Source: an uncultured Lachnospiraceae bacterium
Lineage (GTDB): Bacteria; Bacillota; Clostridia; Lachnospirales; Lachnospiraceae
Assembly: GCA_951802115.1 (NCBI GenBank)
Contig: CATOPL010000001.1
Coordinates: forward strand, 186,001-250,000
Length of the DNA stretch: 64,000 nt
Reading direction: 5' to 3'
The position numbers were made by a program, and so were the translations under genes. The notes under the pieces were generated by a model. It made no database searches. It saw only the letters and a list, made by a program, of their open reading frames with translations, and was not told the origin of the DNA. Below, piece after piece: positions 1-8,853 of the stretch; position 1 is the stretch's first letter, and each line of letters begins with the position of its first letter.

Positions 1-177
1 CATCTGTACCGCACACTGTTCCTGCGTCAGATGTTCCAGGTCCATCAGCCGGATACATTCAAACTCGTCCAGTGTCATTGTGAGCCCTTCCCACGATGAC
101 GCCTGACCGTCTGCCGGCGCAAACCGCGCACAGACAGGTTCCGCACAAATACGTCTTCTTTTGCATGGCCTTGGCAT
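1..177 (-). CDS. DUF134 (UPF0251) family predicted DNA-binding protein, C-terminus cut by window edge
   Basis: The first 59 residues begin MPRPCKRRRIC, the hallmark N-terminus of DUF134/UPF0251 proteins. The segment around LDEFECIRLMDLE leads into the sigma-70-region-4-like helix-turn-helix of this family. GGAGG lies 8 nt before the ATG. Family members are small predicted regulators, often next to metal or radical-cofactor genes; the target here is unknown. The rest of the gene lies beyond position 1. The upstream promoter overlaps a perfect palindrome, so self-regulation is possible but is only inferred. Confidence 0.88.
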   Translation of the reverse strand, partial: MPRPCKRRRICAEPVCARFAPADGQASSWEGLTMTLDEFECIRLMDLEHLTQEQCAVQM

Positions 178-265
178 TTTCCTACCTCCGACTGCCGTCA
201 GACACCCATGGAAGACCCCGGAGCAAACCCTTACATAACGCTCCCCGGATGTCCTCTCTAAGTCT

Positions 266-293
266 ATTATAACTCGTATTTGACATATGTCAA
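266..293 (-). promoter_or_regulatory. Sigma-A promoter of the DUF134 gene, -35 inside a 14-bp palindrome
   Basis: On the minus strand the -35 TTGACA (288-293) and -10 TATAAT (266-271) both match consensus, with a 16-bp spacer. The -35 is one half of the perfect palindrome TTGACATATGTCAA (280-293), a natural place for a dimeric repressor. The leader to the ATG is about 80 nt. Confidence 0.75.
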
Positions 294-336
294 TAATATA
301 CGATACATCCTTTTATCCCACATGGATATCCGTCGT

Positions 337-1254
337 TTAAAATCCTCTTTCTTTCAGTTCTGCCGCGATCTTTTCATACGTTGACAGTATCACGCCGTAT
401 TTTCTGCCCATTCGTACCACCTCAAAAATCAGTCCGTCCATCTCAGAAAGCTTTCCCTGTTTTACATCACGCTGCATGGAAGTGGAGGCCTCCGGCGTCA
501 GGCTGTCCAGAATATCCAGATTTGTATTTACTATATCCGTCTCAAAACGAATTCCCATGGCGTTTGCCAACACATCAATTTCCCGGATCAAGGCCGCAAA
601 TGTATCCCGAATCTTACCAGGTTTCTGCATCTCTCCTGCCATCGCGTCATAATACTGCCCGCATGCCGCTGCCGGAGAAACATAGGAAAATTTCTGCAGT
701 GCGTCTCTGCGAATATTGTCTGACAGAACTGCAGTAATCCCGCTCTCATCCAGATCTTTTTTCACCTCTGCCAGAATATCCCGGTATTCTGAAGGCTCTC
801 TGACTCCGAATACTACGCGGAAAATATCTCCCTTCTGCCACAGACATCCCGGCTCTTTAATTTCTCCCGCAATATAGATGCAGCCATCTGTTACCAGTAT
901 TTCCGGCAGCTGCCTTTGAAGCCTTCCCCCGGTCCCGTAAATATTCAAAAGCGGTATTACGACCGTCCCCGGCTTCGCCGCCCCGCGGATAAAAGGAATC
1001 GTCTCTTCCAGGGAATACCCTTTTACACAGACAAAAATAATATCCGGATGTCCATGATAATGCTCCATATCTGTGGCTTTGACCGGACATATCGTATAAT
1101 TCCCTTTTTTTGTTGTCTCCATATGCAGTCCTTCTGTCTGCATTGCTTTCAGATGAGCTCCTCTTGCAATCAACGTCACATCTTTTCCCGCCTCTGTCAT
1201 ACAGGCTCCCATGCAACCTCCGGTTCCTCCGGCCCCGATAATCAGATATTCCAT
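337..1254 (-). CDS. 2-dehydropantoate 2-reductase family protein (PanE/ApbA-like), 305 aa
   Basis: The N-terminus is a Rossmann NAD(P)-binding fold (MEYLIIGAGGTGG) followed by an IARG segment, as in ketopantoate reductases, and the C-terminal half is the expected helical domain. PanE makes pantoate for coenzyme A. Distant members reduce other 2-oxo acids and no panB or panC is nearby, so the substrate is uncertain. I chose the ATG at 1254 because AAAGGAGG sits before it; an in-frame ATG 54 nt upstream lacks this site. The gene follows the diguanylate cyclase gene by 57 nt and may be cotranscribed with it. Confidence 0.8.
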   Translation of the reverse strand: MEYLIIGAGGTGGCMGACMTEAGKDVTLIARGAHLKAMQTEGLHMETTKKGNYTICPVKATDMEHYHGHPDIIFVCVKGYSLEETIPFIRGAAKPGTVVIPLLNIYGTGGRLQRQLPEILVTDGCIYIAGEIKEPGCLWQKGDIFRVVFGVREPSEYRDILAEVKKDLDESGITAVLSDNIRRDALQKFSYVSPAAACGQYYDAMAGEMQKPGKIRDTFAALIREIDVLANAMGIRFETDIVNTNLDILDSLTPEASTSMQRDVKQGKLSEMDGLIFEVVRMGRKYGVILSTYEKIAAELKERGF

Positions 1255-1311
1255 TCTTTTACGTCCTCCTTTTTCCGGTCTGTCATCTGTTTTCTGATAC
1301 TTCCACAAAAT

Positions 1312-2688
1312 CTATGAGGTCTCCATTCCTTCTTCATAAAATCTGCAGCCGCAGCGCCCGTGTTCTTTTACCTGATACAATGCAGCGTCCGCTTTCTGAT
1401 ACAGGTCATCTGTAAAACCACTGTCTGAAAATGCCCCGCCCACACTCAGTGAAACCTGAGGCAGTCCATCCTGCGGATTCATCAGCTGATCATTCATTTC
1501 TGTAATCTTTCTCTTAATCACAGCGCTCATTTCCTCTGTCATACTGGTCAATATAACAGCGAATTCGTCTCCTCCGATCCTCGCCGGATAATCTGTGGCG
1601 CGAAACCCGTCTTTCAGAAGTCCCGCCACCTTCTTCAGTACCTGATCCCCAACCTCATGTCCGTATCCGTCATTCACCAGTTTAAATTTATCCACATCGA
1701 CAATCAAAAATCCCAGCGGAGCATCCTGCATCCGAAACACATTTTTCAGCTGTTCAAATCCGCCTCTGTTTATAATGCCTGTCAGCGGATCATGCTCTGC
1801 ACGGTAACGAAGCATTGCCTCATTGGCATTTTTTATCTCAAAAATATCATTGTATGTTAAAGCCAGATATTTGAATTCATAGGAACCTGTAATCTCCATC
1901 ATTTTTTCTTCTCTGATACAGTTTACATAAACATGAAGCGGCTTTACGATCAGCACACTGATCATAATAAAAGTAATAATTGTTTCCACAAACAATATAC
2001 TGATCAGCCGGCGCTGATTTGCCATCGTAGATTCCAGATCCCCGGCATTTTCAAGCATCTGCCGATGAGTCAGCTCATGTATACTTTCCATCGAATTGTC
2101 AACGCTGTCAAAAATCTGCGTCTTGGCCTCCTGATAGGCAGGACCGAAAAGTATCTCTCTGGCCTTTTCGATCATATCCTGCTGATTCAGACTCTGATCC
2201 TGGCTGTTTAGATGAACTGACTGCACTTCCGAAGGCAGACCGTCCTGTTCATATCCCTGTGCCTCCGAGACAAGCCGCATGGCATAGATTTCTTCTGTCA
2301 TCAGATCCGTGGAATGCTGAAGCGCTTCCAGCATATATTCGTATGTTTTTTCTCCGTCATAATAACTTTTCAGCTGCTCCAGCGCCGTTTCTCTGCGCCG
2401 GGTAACATGCACTTCCGTAAAATAATTTTCCATATAAACGGGGTCAAACGTCACCGCATATAGTCTTGCCTGTTCAGTCAGGTAAGCAGAACCCTCTGTT
2501 AACAGCAAATGATTTTCTTCGCAGACAATATAATCGTCCATGGAATTGTGTACATCCTTATATTTTTGCGAAATATGAATAGTTGCCGATATCAGCATAA
2601 TATACAAAAAGAACGATATACATATCATAATTATATTTACAGTACTGATTCGGATCCCATTAATTTTCCCCGGTTTTTTCTCCGCCAT
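1312..2688 (-). CDS. Membrane-anchored GGDEF diguanylate cyclase, 458 aa
   Basis: It makes cyclic di-GMP from two GTP. A membrane helix lies near residues 15-38 and a second near 230-252, enclosing about 190 helical residues that should face outside and sense a signal. The C-terminal GGDEF domain has an intact active site (residues 372-376) and, five residues before it, RATD, which fits the RxxD product-inhibition site. An active enzyme with feedback control is therefore expected. The start at 2688 has GGAGG 9 nt upstream; the ATG at 2694 is too close to that site. No EAL domain is present. Confidence 0.88.
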   Translation of the reverse strand: MAEKKPGKINGIRISTVNIIMICISFFLYIMLISATIHISQKYKDVHNSMDDYIVCEENHLLLTEGSAYLTEQARLYAVTFDPVYMENYFTEVHVTRRRETALEQLKSYYDGEKTYEYMLEALQHSTDLMTEEIYAMRLVSEAQGYEQDGLPSEVQSVHLNSQDQSLNQQDMIEKAREILFGPAYQEAKTQIFDSVDNSMESIHELTHRQMLENAGDLESTMANQRRLISILFVETIITFIMISVLIVKPLHVYVNCIREEKMMEITGSYEFKYLALTYNDIFEIKNANEAMLRYRAEHDPLTGIINRGGFEQLKNVFRMQDAPLGFLIVDVDKFKLVNDGYGHEVGDQVLKKVAGLLKDGFRATDYPARIGGDEFAVILTSMTEEMSAVIKRKITEMNDQLMNPQDGLPQVSLSVGGAFSDSGFTDDLYQKADAALYQVKEHGRCGCRFYEEGMETS

Positions 2689-2904
2689 TGTCATTCCCCT
2701 CCCTTTTGTATCCGTTAACTTTTCTCTGGCATCGCACTGCCGGATTTTATCCTGTTAAAATATAACATATTTTAATATAATTTCCAATATCGATTATGGC
2801 AAAGTCCACCCTTTCTTCCTGTTCACAATCTTTATAAGACCTGTCTGAGCACATGAAAAGCTACCGTAAAATACGATTCTGTCTGTTTGCTCAACAGCGC
2901 TTTA

Positions 2905-2951
2905 CAGAATATATGGGACTGAAAAACAAGTTTTCAGTCCCATATATTCTG
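2905..2951. terminator. 21-bp perfect hairpin downstream of the 176-aa gene
   Basis: 2905-2925 pairs with 2931-2951 around a 5-nt loop, 14 nt after the stop at 2965. It lies between two minus-strand genes. No clear T-tract follows on the minus strand (some T follows on the plus strand), so intrinsic termination is likely but not certain. Confidence 0.6.
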
Positions 2952-2964
2952 TTTCCTTTGCGGT

Positions 2965-3495
2965 CTACTGCCCGCACATGACAATCACCTTATCCGGGGT
3001 GGTCTGCGGCGGAATACTCCTGGTTGTCGAACTGTACAGTACGATCAGCGTGTTCCCTCCCGGATTTCCATAAAAGGTTTGGTTGTTCCTTGTAACTACT
3101 TCCGTTGCCGGAGAAAGATTCAGTTTCAGCGACTGATCCGATGCTGTCAGCACATTATTAAAATATGCGACAGTCACCATCTGCCCTTCTGTCCGGGGCG
3201 CTACCACCGCGGCCACAAACTGCGGCGGGTAGATCAGAGGAGCCGGCTGACTGCTGCTGTAGAACACGGTCACCGGCATCGTCTCATATAAAGTCTCAAA
3301 ATTTATTACATACGTATTTGCGTTTACAAAGAAATTAGTAATCCCGCCTTCCTCATCCTCCACTGTGATTAACTGTGTACATCCGCCGTATCCTCCCCCA
3401 TTTGCAGACATCATCTGCATCTGTGTGATTACTCCGGTCACTGACAGATATACCGGTCTTCGGTTCCACCCTCTTGGGTCAAAGTCCATTGCCAT
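2965..3495 (-). CDS. Unrecognised 176-aa protein, beta-rich
   Basis: I do not recognise the family. The protein begins MAMDFDPRGW and is rich in beta-branched and aromatic residues, with a Gly-rich stretch (about residues 30-38) and repeated Tyr-Ser/Thr segments. There is no signal peptide or membrane segment. Its composition suggests an all-beta fold. AAGGA lies 9 nt before the ATG at 3495; a TTG three codons upstream is less well placed. It is monocistronic, with its own promoter and a hairpin after the stop. Confidence 0.7.
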   Translation of the reverse strand: MAMDFDPRGWNRRPVYLSVTGVITQMQMMSANGGGYGGCTQLITVEDEEGGITNFFVNANTYVINFETLYETMPVTVFYSSSQPAPLIYPPQFVAAVVAPRTEGQMVTVAYFNNVLTASDQSLKLNLSPATEVVTRNNQTFYGNPGGNTLIVLYSSTTRSIPPQTTPDKVIVMCGQ

Positions 3496-3525
3496 AACCA
3501 ACAATCCTTATTTTCTTTTCCCCAT

Positions 3526-3555
3526 ATCATATGACTTTTCCTGCTTTTCTGACAA
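3526..3555 (-). promoter_or_regulatory. Predicted sigma-A promoter of the 176-aa gene
   Basis: On the minus strand, -35 TTGTCA (3550-3555) and -10 TATGAT (3526-3531) with an 18-bp spacer, about 30 nt before the chosen ATG. Each hexamer differs from consensus by one base. Confidence 0.55.
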
Positions 3556-3817
3556 TATAAAATGCCGGAGATTCAGCATGTCAGGCACACTTACATGTGT
3601 ATCACAGGTCAAAGAACGAAATATTTATGAAGTTTCATACTATTGAAGACATTCTGCAGAGACTGATCGGTTCGTATCCGCAGATTGATATCATCTGTCT
3701 TGGAATCGCCGGTTTTTATGACTGCAGACACCTGCAGAGCTCCTGGTTTTCTCCATCTGACAATTCTGACATTGTCAGAGATCTTTCCGCTGCCAGGTCT
3801 GATGCAAAATGGACACG
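3556..3817. other. Intergenic stretch between the 176-aa gene promoter and the tRNA terminator
   Basis: No supported gene. A plus-strand open frame (3597-3935) crosses this stretch and runs antisense through the tRNA. It has no good ribosome binding site and no recognised domain, so I do not call it. No clear repeat or RNA motif was seen. Confidence 0.5.
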
Positions 3818-3845
3818 AAAAAAGCGACTGAATAAGCCGCTTTTT
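3818..3845 (-). terminator. Terminator of tRNA-Val
   Basis: Just downstream of the tRNA on the minus strand, the arms AAAAAGCG and CGCTTTTTT form a hairpin ending in a run of T, a standard intrinsic terminator. Confidence 0.75.
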
Positions 3846-3847
3846 AA

Positions 3848-3920
3848 TGGAGATAGCAGGACTCGAACCTGTGACCCTCTACACGTCAAGCAGATGCTCT
3901 CCCAGCTGAGCTATATCTCC
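3848..3920 (-). tRNA. tRNA-Val (anticodon GAC)
   Basis: The 73-nt cloverleaf reads GGAGATA acceptor, D-arm with AGCTCAG and GGGAGAGC, anticodon arm with GAC at 3885-3887, T-arm with GGTTCGAGTCC, and a closing TATCTCC acceptor strand with discriminator A. The 3' CCA is not encoded (A is followed by TT), so RNase Z cleavage and CCA addition are needed; an rnz gene lies 10 kb away at 14224-15138. Confidence 0.96.
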
Positions 3921-4231
3921 ATGCGCAGATTATAGCACAGTCTGATGCAAAATGCAAATCCTTTTCTCCATTTTCACGCCGCTCCTTACTGTTCTGCTGC
4001 TTTTCACACCGCCCAGTATGGCCGTTTCATACAGGCTGGCTTCGGAATGTGCGCTGTGATACCGGAGCGTGTTTGAGCATTGCCTTCTGGCAGCAAAAGA
4101 AATTCCCCAATCTTTAGAGATTATTTTAAGAATATTATGTTATAATAAAGACCACGCGGCATCCGTCAGAAGTCTGCTTTGCAGCCGCCTTCCTCATCGC
4201 CTGTATAAACAATAGAAAAGAGATCGATATT
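3921..4231. other. Intergenic region between tRNA-Val and the response regulator
   Basis: This 311-bp gap holds one copy of a dispersed repeat (4068-4094) and a TATAAT hexamer at 4141-4146 that could be the -10 of the response regulator gene. No good -35 is visible at the right distance. Nothing else is recognised. Confidence 0.5.
4068..4094 (+). repeat. Dispersed 27-nt repeat, copy 1
   Basis: Starts CGTGTTTGAGCATTGC and ends CTTCTGGCAGC. Related copies lie at 20683-20709 and, for the first ~20 nt, at 57605-57631, all in gaps between genes. Confidence 0.5.
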
Positions 4232-4912
4232 ATGAGAATCCTTCTTGTAGAAGATGATGAAAAATTAAATGATTCTCTCGCCTTTCAGCTGAGAGCGGAA
4301 GGATTTTCCGTGGACACCTGCAGGGATGGAGAAGAAGCTCTGTATTACATAGGAGAAAACATTCATGATCTGATCCTTCTGGACCGGATGCTTCCACAGA
4401 TCAGCGGTACAGAAGTATTAAGACAGATACGGCGCAGAAATAATCAGACACCCGTCATCCTGATCACAGCGCTGGGGTCTCTGGATGACAAAGTAACCGG
4501 ACTGGATCTGGGGGCCGACGACTATCTGGTCAAACCTTTTGCCTTTGAAGAACTGATGGCGCGTATCCGCTGCGTCGCCCGCCGTCCGAGAAAGCTCCGG
4601 CTCGGGGAGCGGTTCACCTGGGGCGATATTACTTATCTTTCAGATGAAAATATACTTACCGGCAGTCTGGGCAGTTGTCACATGTCCAAAAGAGAAGGCT
4701 CCCTTATGGAAGCCTTTCTCAGAAGTCCCGGACAAACACTGTCACGCACTCTTCTTCTCAGCAAAGTATGGGGCATGGACAGTGATGTAGAAGACGGCAA
4801 TCTCGATAATTATATTCATTTCCTGCGAAGACGGCTGAAAACAGTCAGTCGTTCTGTACAGATACAGACTGTCCGCGGTATAGGCTACCGCATCAGCTGC
4901 TCTGATTTATAA
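4232..4912 (+). CDS. OmpR/PhoB-family response regulator, 226 aa
   Basis: The receiver domain has the acidic pair near residues 8-9, the phospho-acceptor Asp51 (LILLDRMLP), Thr in the LITAL segment and Lys in VKPF. A C-terminal winged-helix DNA-binding domain ends in the typical RGIGYRI. It is transcribed alone. The neighbouring kinase gene is convergent and hybrid-type with its own receiver, so the cognate kinase is not obvious. The ribosome binding site is weak (AGAAAAGAG), but the ATG gives the standard family N-terminus. Confidence 0.92.
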   Translation: MRILLVEDDEKLNDSLAFQLRAEGFSVDTCRDGEEALYYIGENIHDLILLDRMLPQISGTEVLRQIRRRNNQTPVILITALGSLDDKVTGLDLGADDYLVKPFAFEELMARIRCVARRPRKLRLGERFTWGDITYLSDENILTGSLGSCHMSKREGSLMEAFLRSPGQTLSRTLLLSKVWGMDSDVEDGNLDNYIHFLRRRLKTVSRSVQIQTVRGIGYRISCSDL

Positions 4913-4948
4913 AGCGTCTATTTTGCTGCCCTGCAGAACTTTGTACGG

Positions 4949-7717
4949 TTATCGCTGCCTCAGCCATCTGCCCATACATTTTACCAGGCAGTCCGGGTCC
5001 AGCGGTTTGCTGATATGTTCGTTCATTCCCGCTTTCCGGCTTTCCATCACATCCTCTGCAAAGGCATTTGCGGTCATAGCAATGATCGGGATCGCCTCTG
5101 CATCCTTCTGTCCGGACTCTCTGATTGCCCTTGTCGCCTCATATCCGTTCATTACCGGCATCTGAATATCCATAAAAATCAAATCATAGTAACCTGCTCC
5201 CCGATTTTCAAACATCTGCACGGCTTCTGCCCCGTTTTCCGCCAGCTCCGGTTCCGCCCCCGTCTCTCTGATAAGCTCTTCGGCAATCTCCCGGTTCAGT
5301 TCATTATCTTCAACCAGAAGAATCCGACAACCTTCCAGGGACAGACCGGACCAGTCGTCCATTTCGATGTGTTCGTCTGCCATTTGTGTTTTTTGAACAG
5401 CTGCATCTATATCCTGCTCTTTCAAGTACAGCGTAACCGTGAACTGACTTCCTTTGTTTTTCTCACTCTCCACCTGAATTGTGCCGTTCATCATCTGAAT
5501 AATATTCTGGGCAATCGCCATACCCAGTCCGCTTCCTTCGATTTTACTTACCCGGGAATCTTCTGCACGGCTAAAAGGCTCGAAGATGTGTCTGACAAAT
5601 TCCTCATCCATTCCGATTCCGTTATCCCGGAATATAAATTCATAGCATCCGTATCCGTATTTTCCGGAAGACTTTTCTTTGATTTCCAGTTCAAGTTTTC
5701 CGCCTCGCGGTGTATATTTCACAGAATTTCCGAGAATGTTCACAAACACCTGCTGAATTCTCATCTGATCTCCGATCACATATTCATGTTCCACATCCAC
5801 GGAACAAAGCAGCAACTCCAGCCCCTTTTCCCTGGCAGCCGGTCGAATCATTGTCAGTAGATTCTGCACCAGCTCAGAAAGACAGAAATTCTCCTCAGAC
5901 AGACTGATTTTTCCGGACTCAATTTTACTCATATCCAGAACTTCATTGACCAGCGCCAGAAGATGCCTGCTGGATACTTTGATCTTGTCCAGACAGTCTT
6001 TTACCCTCTCCGGTTCCAAAAGGTGAGAGCCGGCAATCGTCGTCATCCCGATAATCGCATTCAAAGGTGTCCGGATATCGTGACTCATCCGGGAAAGAAA
6101 ATCACTTTTGGATGAATTCGCCAGCTTGGCCGCCTCATACGCTTCTTTCAGAACCTGTCTCGACTGTTCTTCCTTTATCTTGCTTTCTGTTACATCCTGC
6201 GCCACGTAGAGCGCTGTTCTGGCACCTCCTTTTTCTTCGTCTGCCAGAATTACAGTTGCCCGCACCCAACCTTCCTTCACATAGTCAAAACCGCCGTTTA
6301 CTTTCCTGTATTCCATGGCGATAACCGGATGCTCTTCCGTAAGTTCTTCCACAAGCCTCTGATAACCAAACGTTCTCAAATAGCACTCCCGGTCATCCGG
6401 ATGTACAAACTTTTCCGCATAGGATAACACTCCTGCTTCATAGTTTCTCCTGCTTCCCAACGCTTCCCCGGCCTCTTTGTACTCGCTGACGATCTGAAAG
6501 GTGTTTTTTTCCAGATCCAAATAATAAGAAGAGAAGAAAAGACTGCTCAGACTGGCGATAATCGCCGCACGCTGTTTTTGTTCAATGGAGCTTTTTTCCT
6601 GCTGAAGTTTTTCTTCTGTGATATCTCTCCCCAGAATATTGACGATCACACGATCTTTCTGCCTCAAAAAAAATATATGATTTTCCACCCACATAATCGA
6701 ATCTTTTCGAATGCGATATTCACATATTTCTTCTCTGGATTTCTGAACCCGTTCCGCCTTTTTACGAAGATTGGCCAGAGAAAAGGCATTCAAAAACCGC
6801 TCCCTGTCCATTTCATGTATGCCGCTGGCAGCCGCCTTTTGAATATAATACTCATAATCTCCCGTTACCGCCTGATCAGGCCGTTCCCCTTTGTTGAGAT
6901 ACACACGGTCACACATCCCGGTATCCAGATGAACCGTTGTCATGATATTATACCTTGAACGCACAACTGCTGCCAGCCGTTCCTGATTCTGAATGTTGAT
7001 CTCCTGGCGCTCCAGACCCTCACGATATGCGTCATGCACATCTTTAGAATAGATCATCACGCTCTGTCTGCTGTCCGTATATTGATAATCCGGAATAAAC
7101 TCCAGAGTATACCACCGGTAATCTTCTCCCACACGTTTCCGATAACTGCAGCTTGTCATCTCTTTTCCCGCTTTCAGTTCCCGGCGCAGATAGTTAATAT
7201 CTGAAAATTTCGCATATCTTTCCCTGTCATCTTCGAACAGCATCACACTCCCGGCAAACCATTTCAGATATCCAGACAGTGTTTTCGGCATTTCCGTCGG
7301 ATCCTCGAATTCCTCCGAGTCCATTTTCACAATTTCATAACTGTCATCCGTCAGATTTCCTCTTATGATTTTATGGAATGTATAATTTGCCACCTCAATA
7401 TGAGGCGTAATCGTGATGACAAACGCGGGAATCCCGTCCCCCCACATTGTCCTGACAGCCGTAATATCTACAGCTTCCCCAAATGGATTGTCGTAATTAA
7501 TGCTCTTGCTTTCCTTTTTATTTTCTATATACAAAAGCGGACAGTTTCTGCAGCTTCCATTCCATGCTTCATGGCAGACCATACCCAAGTCCGTCCGGGG
7601 CATATTCTCCTTTATACATTTATTATAGTATAGAATACGGTGATCATCCTCACGTATCACATAAATCCCTGTTGACGGAAGGGAATCCAGAATTGATGCA
7701 TAATCCTCCAGCCTCAC
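4949..7717 (-). CDS. Hybrid sensor histidine kinase with PAS-like modules and C-terminal receiver, 922 aa
   Basis: In order: about 520 residues of PAS-like sensory modules without membrane segments, with a Cys-rich HEAWNGSCRNCP motif early on; a short coiled coil; HisKA with His546 in SHDIRTPLN; the HATPase domain with DNGIGM and GSGLGM; and a receiver with Asp850 in IFMDIQMPVMNG. The kinase probably senses a cytoplasmic signal and relays phosphate to its own receiver. I chose GTG at 7717 because AGGAGG lies 8-9 nt upstream; the ATG 72 nt further up has no ribosome binding site. The 3' end faces the response regulator gene across 36 nt. Confidence 0.9.
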   Translation of the reverse strand: MRLEDYASILDSLPSTGIYVIREDDHRILYYNKCIKENMPRTDLGMVCHEAWNGSCRNCPLLYIENKKESKSINYDNPFGEAVDITAVRTMWGDGIPAFVITITPHIEVANYTFHKIIRGNLTDDSYEIVKMDSEEFEDPTEMPKTLSGYLKWFAGSVMLFEDDRERYAKFSDINYLRRELKAGKEMTSCSYRKRVGEDYRWYTLEFIPDYQYTDSRQSVMIYSKDVHDAYREGLERQEINIQNQERLAAVVRSRYNIMTTVHLDTGMCDRVYLNKGERPDQAVTGDYEYYIQKAAASGIHEMDRERFLNAFSLANLRKKAERVQKSREEICEYRIRKDSIMWVENHIFFLRQKDRVIVNILGRDITEEKLQQEKSSIEQKQRAAIIASLSSLFFSSYYLDLEKNTFQIVSEYKEAGEALGSRRNYEAGVLSYAEKFVHPDDRECYLRTFGYQRLVEELTEEHPVIAMEYRKVNGGFDYVKEGWVRATVILADEEKGGARTALYVAQDVTESKIKEEQSRQVLKEAYEAAKLANSSKSDFLSRMSHDIRTPLNAIIGMTTIAGSHLLEPERVKDCLDKIKVSSRHLLALVNEVLDMSKIESGKISLSEENFCLSELVQNLLTMIRPAAREKGLELLLCSVDVEHEYVIGDQMRIQQVFVNILGNSVKYTPRGGKLELEIKEKSSGKYGYGCYEFIFRDNGIGMDEEFVRHIFEPFSRAEDSRVSKIEGSGLGMAIAQNIIQMMNGTIQVESEKNKGSQFTVTLYLKEQDIDAAVQKTQMADEHIEMDDWSGLSLEGCRILLVEDNELNREIAEELIRETGAEPELAENGAEAVQMFENRGAGYYDLIFMDIQMPVMNGYEATRAIRESGQKDAEAIPIIAMTANAFAEDVMESRKAGMNEHISKPLDPDCLVKCMGRWLRQR

Positions 7718-8139
7718 TGATCCTGCCTCCTGATATCTATTATTTCTGCAAACAGCGAACCGGAACAGATTGCCAGCGCATCCATTCACAGCATGCAGAA
7801 CTCCCGCTGTACTGCAGTCTGATACAAAATCCCTGACACGTCCGTCAGGAACTCTGAAAAGCCAATTCAGGCCTGAATATTTTATCCTATTTTATCAGAT
7901 TTCAGGACATATTTCACTACCTGATTTCAAAATATGCGGATCCTTTCTCCTGTTTCCTTCTGCGCGCTCAGAAAAGCTTATGATCTGCTCTGTTAAAAAA
8001 CCATGACCTGTGCTATACTATATCTCATCACCATGTACTCCCTTCATCTCGCCGCGCAGGCTATTATGAGGCAGATTTCTGTTAAAAGCGCATGAACATA
8101 ACATTTCCGGACGACTATAAAAACAGGAGGATCTATTTT
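7718..8139. other. Divergent intergenic region, hybrid kinase and redox unit
   Basis: A 422-bp gap. It contains a perfect 14-bp palindrome ATTCAGGCCTGAAT (7865-7878) on the kinase side, next to AT-rich minus-strand -10-like sequences, and an extended -10 promoter at 8011-8019 on the redox side. No gene is supported. Confidence 0.5.
8011..8019 (+). promoter_or_regulatory. Extended -10 promoter candidate for the redox unit
   Basis: TG-C-TATACT fits an extended -10 element; no good -35 is seen. The leader to the lipoprotein ATG would be about 115 nt. Confidence 0.4.
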
Positions 8140-8715
8140 ATGCAAACCCCTTACAAATTTTTTCTGTTGTTATCCATTTGCACTGCTGTCCTGACTGCAG
8201 GTTGCAGCAAAACCAGCCAGAATACAGAAACACCCGGCAATGCCGGGCTGGAGACTTCTTCCGAAAACGGCGCTTCCTCTGCATCGATCGACTTTGAGGC
8301 TGTCACCATTGATGGGACTGCCGTCTCAGCCGATCTGTTTTCAGAAGCCAGACTTACCATGGTCAATGTATGGGCTACTTACTGCAATCCCTGTCTGAGC
8401 GAAATGCCGGGACTTGGAGAGCTTGCCGACGCTTATAATCCTGAAGATTTTCAACTGATTGGAATTATCAGTGATGTTCCGGAAGGCGCAGAGGAAAAAG
8501 CTTTGAATCATGCATCTGATCTGGTTGAACAGACCGGTGCAGATTACCCGCATCTGCTTCTGAATGAATCGTTGTATCGCGCGCTTCTGACCGAAGTATC
8601 CGCGGTTCCGACGACTTATTTCATCAATGAGGGAGGAGAAATCCTCGATATCGTGACAGGCGCCATGGAGAAATCTGCATGGGAGGAAAAGATTGATGCA
8701 CTTCTGGAAAAATAA
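8140..8715 (+). CDS. TlpA/ResA-like thioredoxin-fold lipoprotein, 191 aa
   Basis: The signal peptide ends in a lipobox LTAGC, with Cys22 as the lipidated residue. A Ser/Thr/Asn linker is followed by a thioredoxin fold with active-site Cys82-Asn-Pro-Cys85 (WATYCNPC) and the cis-Pro segment VPTTYF. It should act outside the membrane as a thiol-disulfide oxidoreductase. GGAGG precedes the ATG at 8140; a start 48 nt upstream would bury the signal peptide. The gene overlaps the next one by 20 nt and heads a three-gene unit. Confidence 0.9.
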   Translation: MQTPYKFFLLLSICTAVLTAGCSKTSQNTETPGNAGLETSSENGASSASIDFEAVTIDGTAVSADLFSEARLTMVNVWATYCNPCLSEMPGLGELADAYNPEDFQLIGIISDVPEGAEEKALNHASDLVEQTGADYPHLLLNESLYRALLTEVSAVPTTYFINEGGEILDIVTGAMEKSAWEEKIDALLEK

Positions 8716-8848
8716 TTCTTCATATTTTTGGGTATACGGACTCCTGATAGGAATCTTCTGTTTCATTGCCGGCCTGTCAGAAGGGCAGTTTACTGTCATA
8801 TGGCAGAAAGCCATCATGATCTGTCTGGAATGTATCGGAATCGGGTAA
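8696..8848 (+). CDS. CD1871A-family CXXC small protein, 50 aa
   Basis: This short frame starts with ATG at 8696 behind GGAGG (9 nt spacing) and overlaps the lipoprotein gene by 20 nt. It encodes one membrane helix (about residues 11-27), then a segment ending KAIMICLECIGIG. The terminal CLEC-IGIG is the signature I remember for the CD1871A family. The stop lies 5 nt before the next ATG. Function is unknown; the CXXC and its place between a thioredoxin-like lipoprotein and a polyferredoxin point to electron or thiol transfer at the membrane. Confidence 0.85.
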   Translation: MHFWKNNSSYFWVYGLLIGIFCFIAGLSEGQFTVIWQKAIMICLECIGIG

Positions 8849-8853
8849 ATGCC

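Noticed and set aside
3597-3935. A 112-aa plus-strand open frame before the response regulator gene
   Set aside because: It runs antisense through tRNA-Val and its terminator, has no good ribosome binding site and no recognised domain. A decayed gene fragment cannot be excluded.
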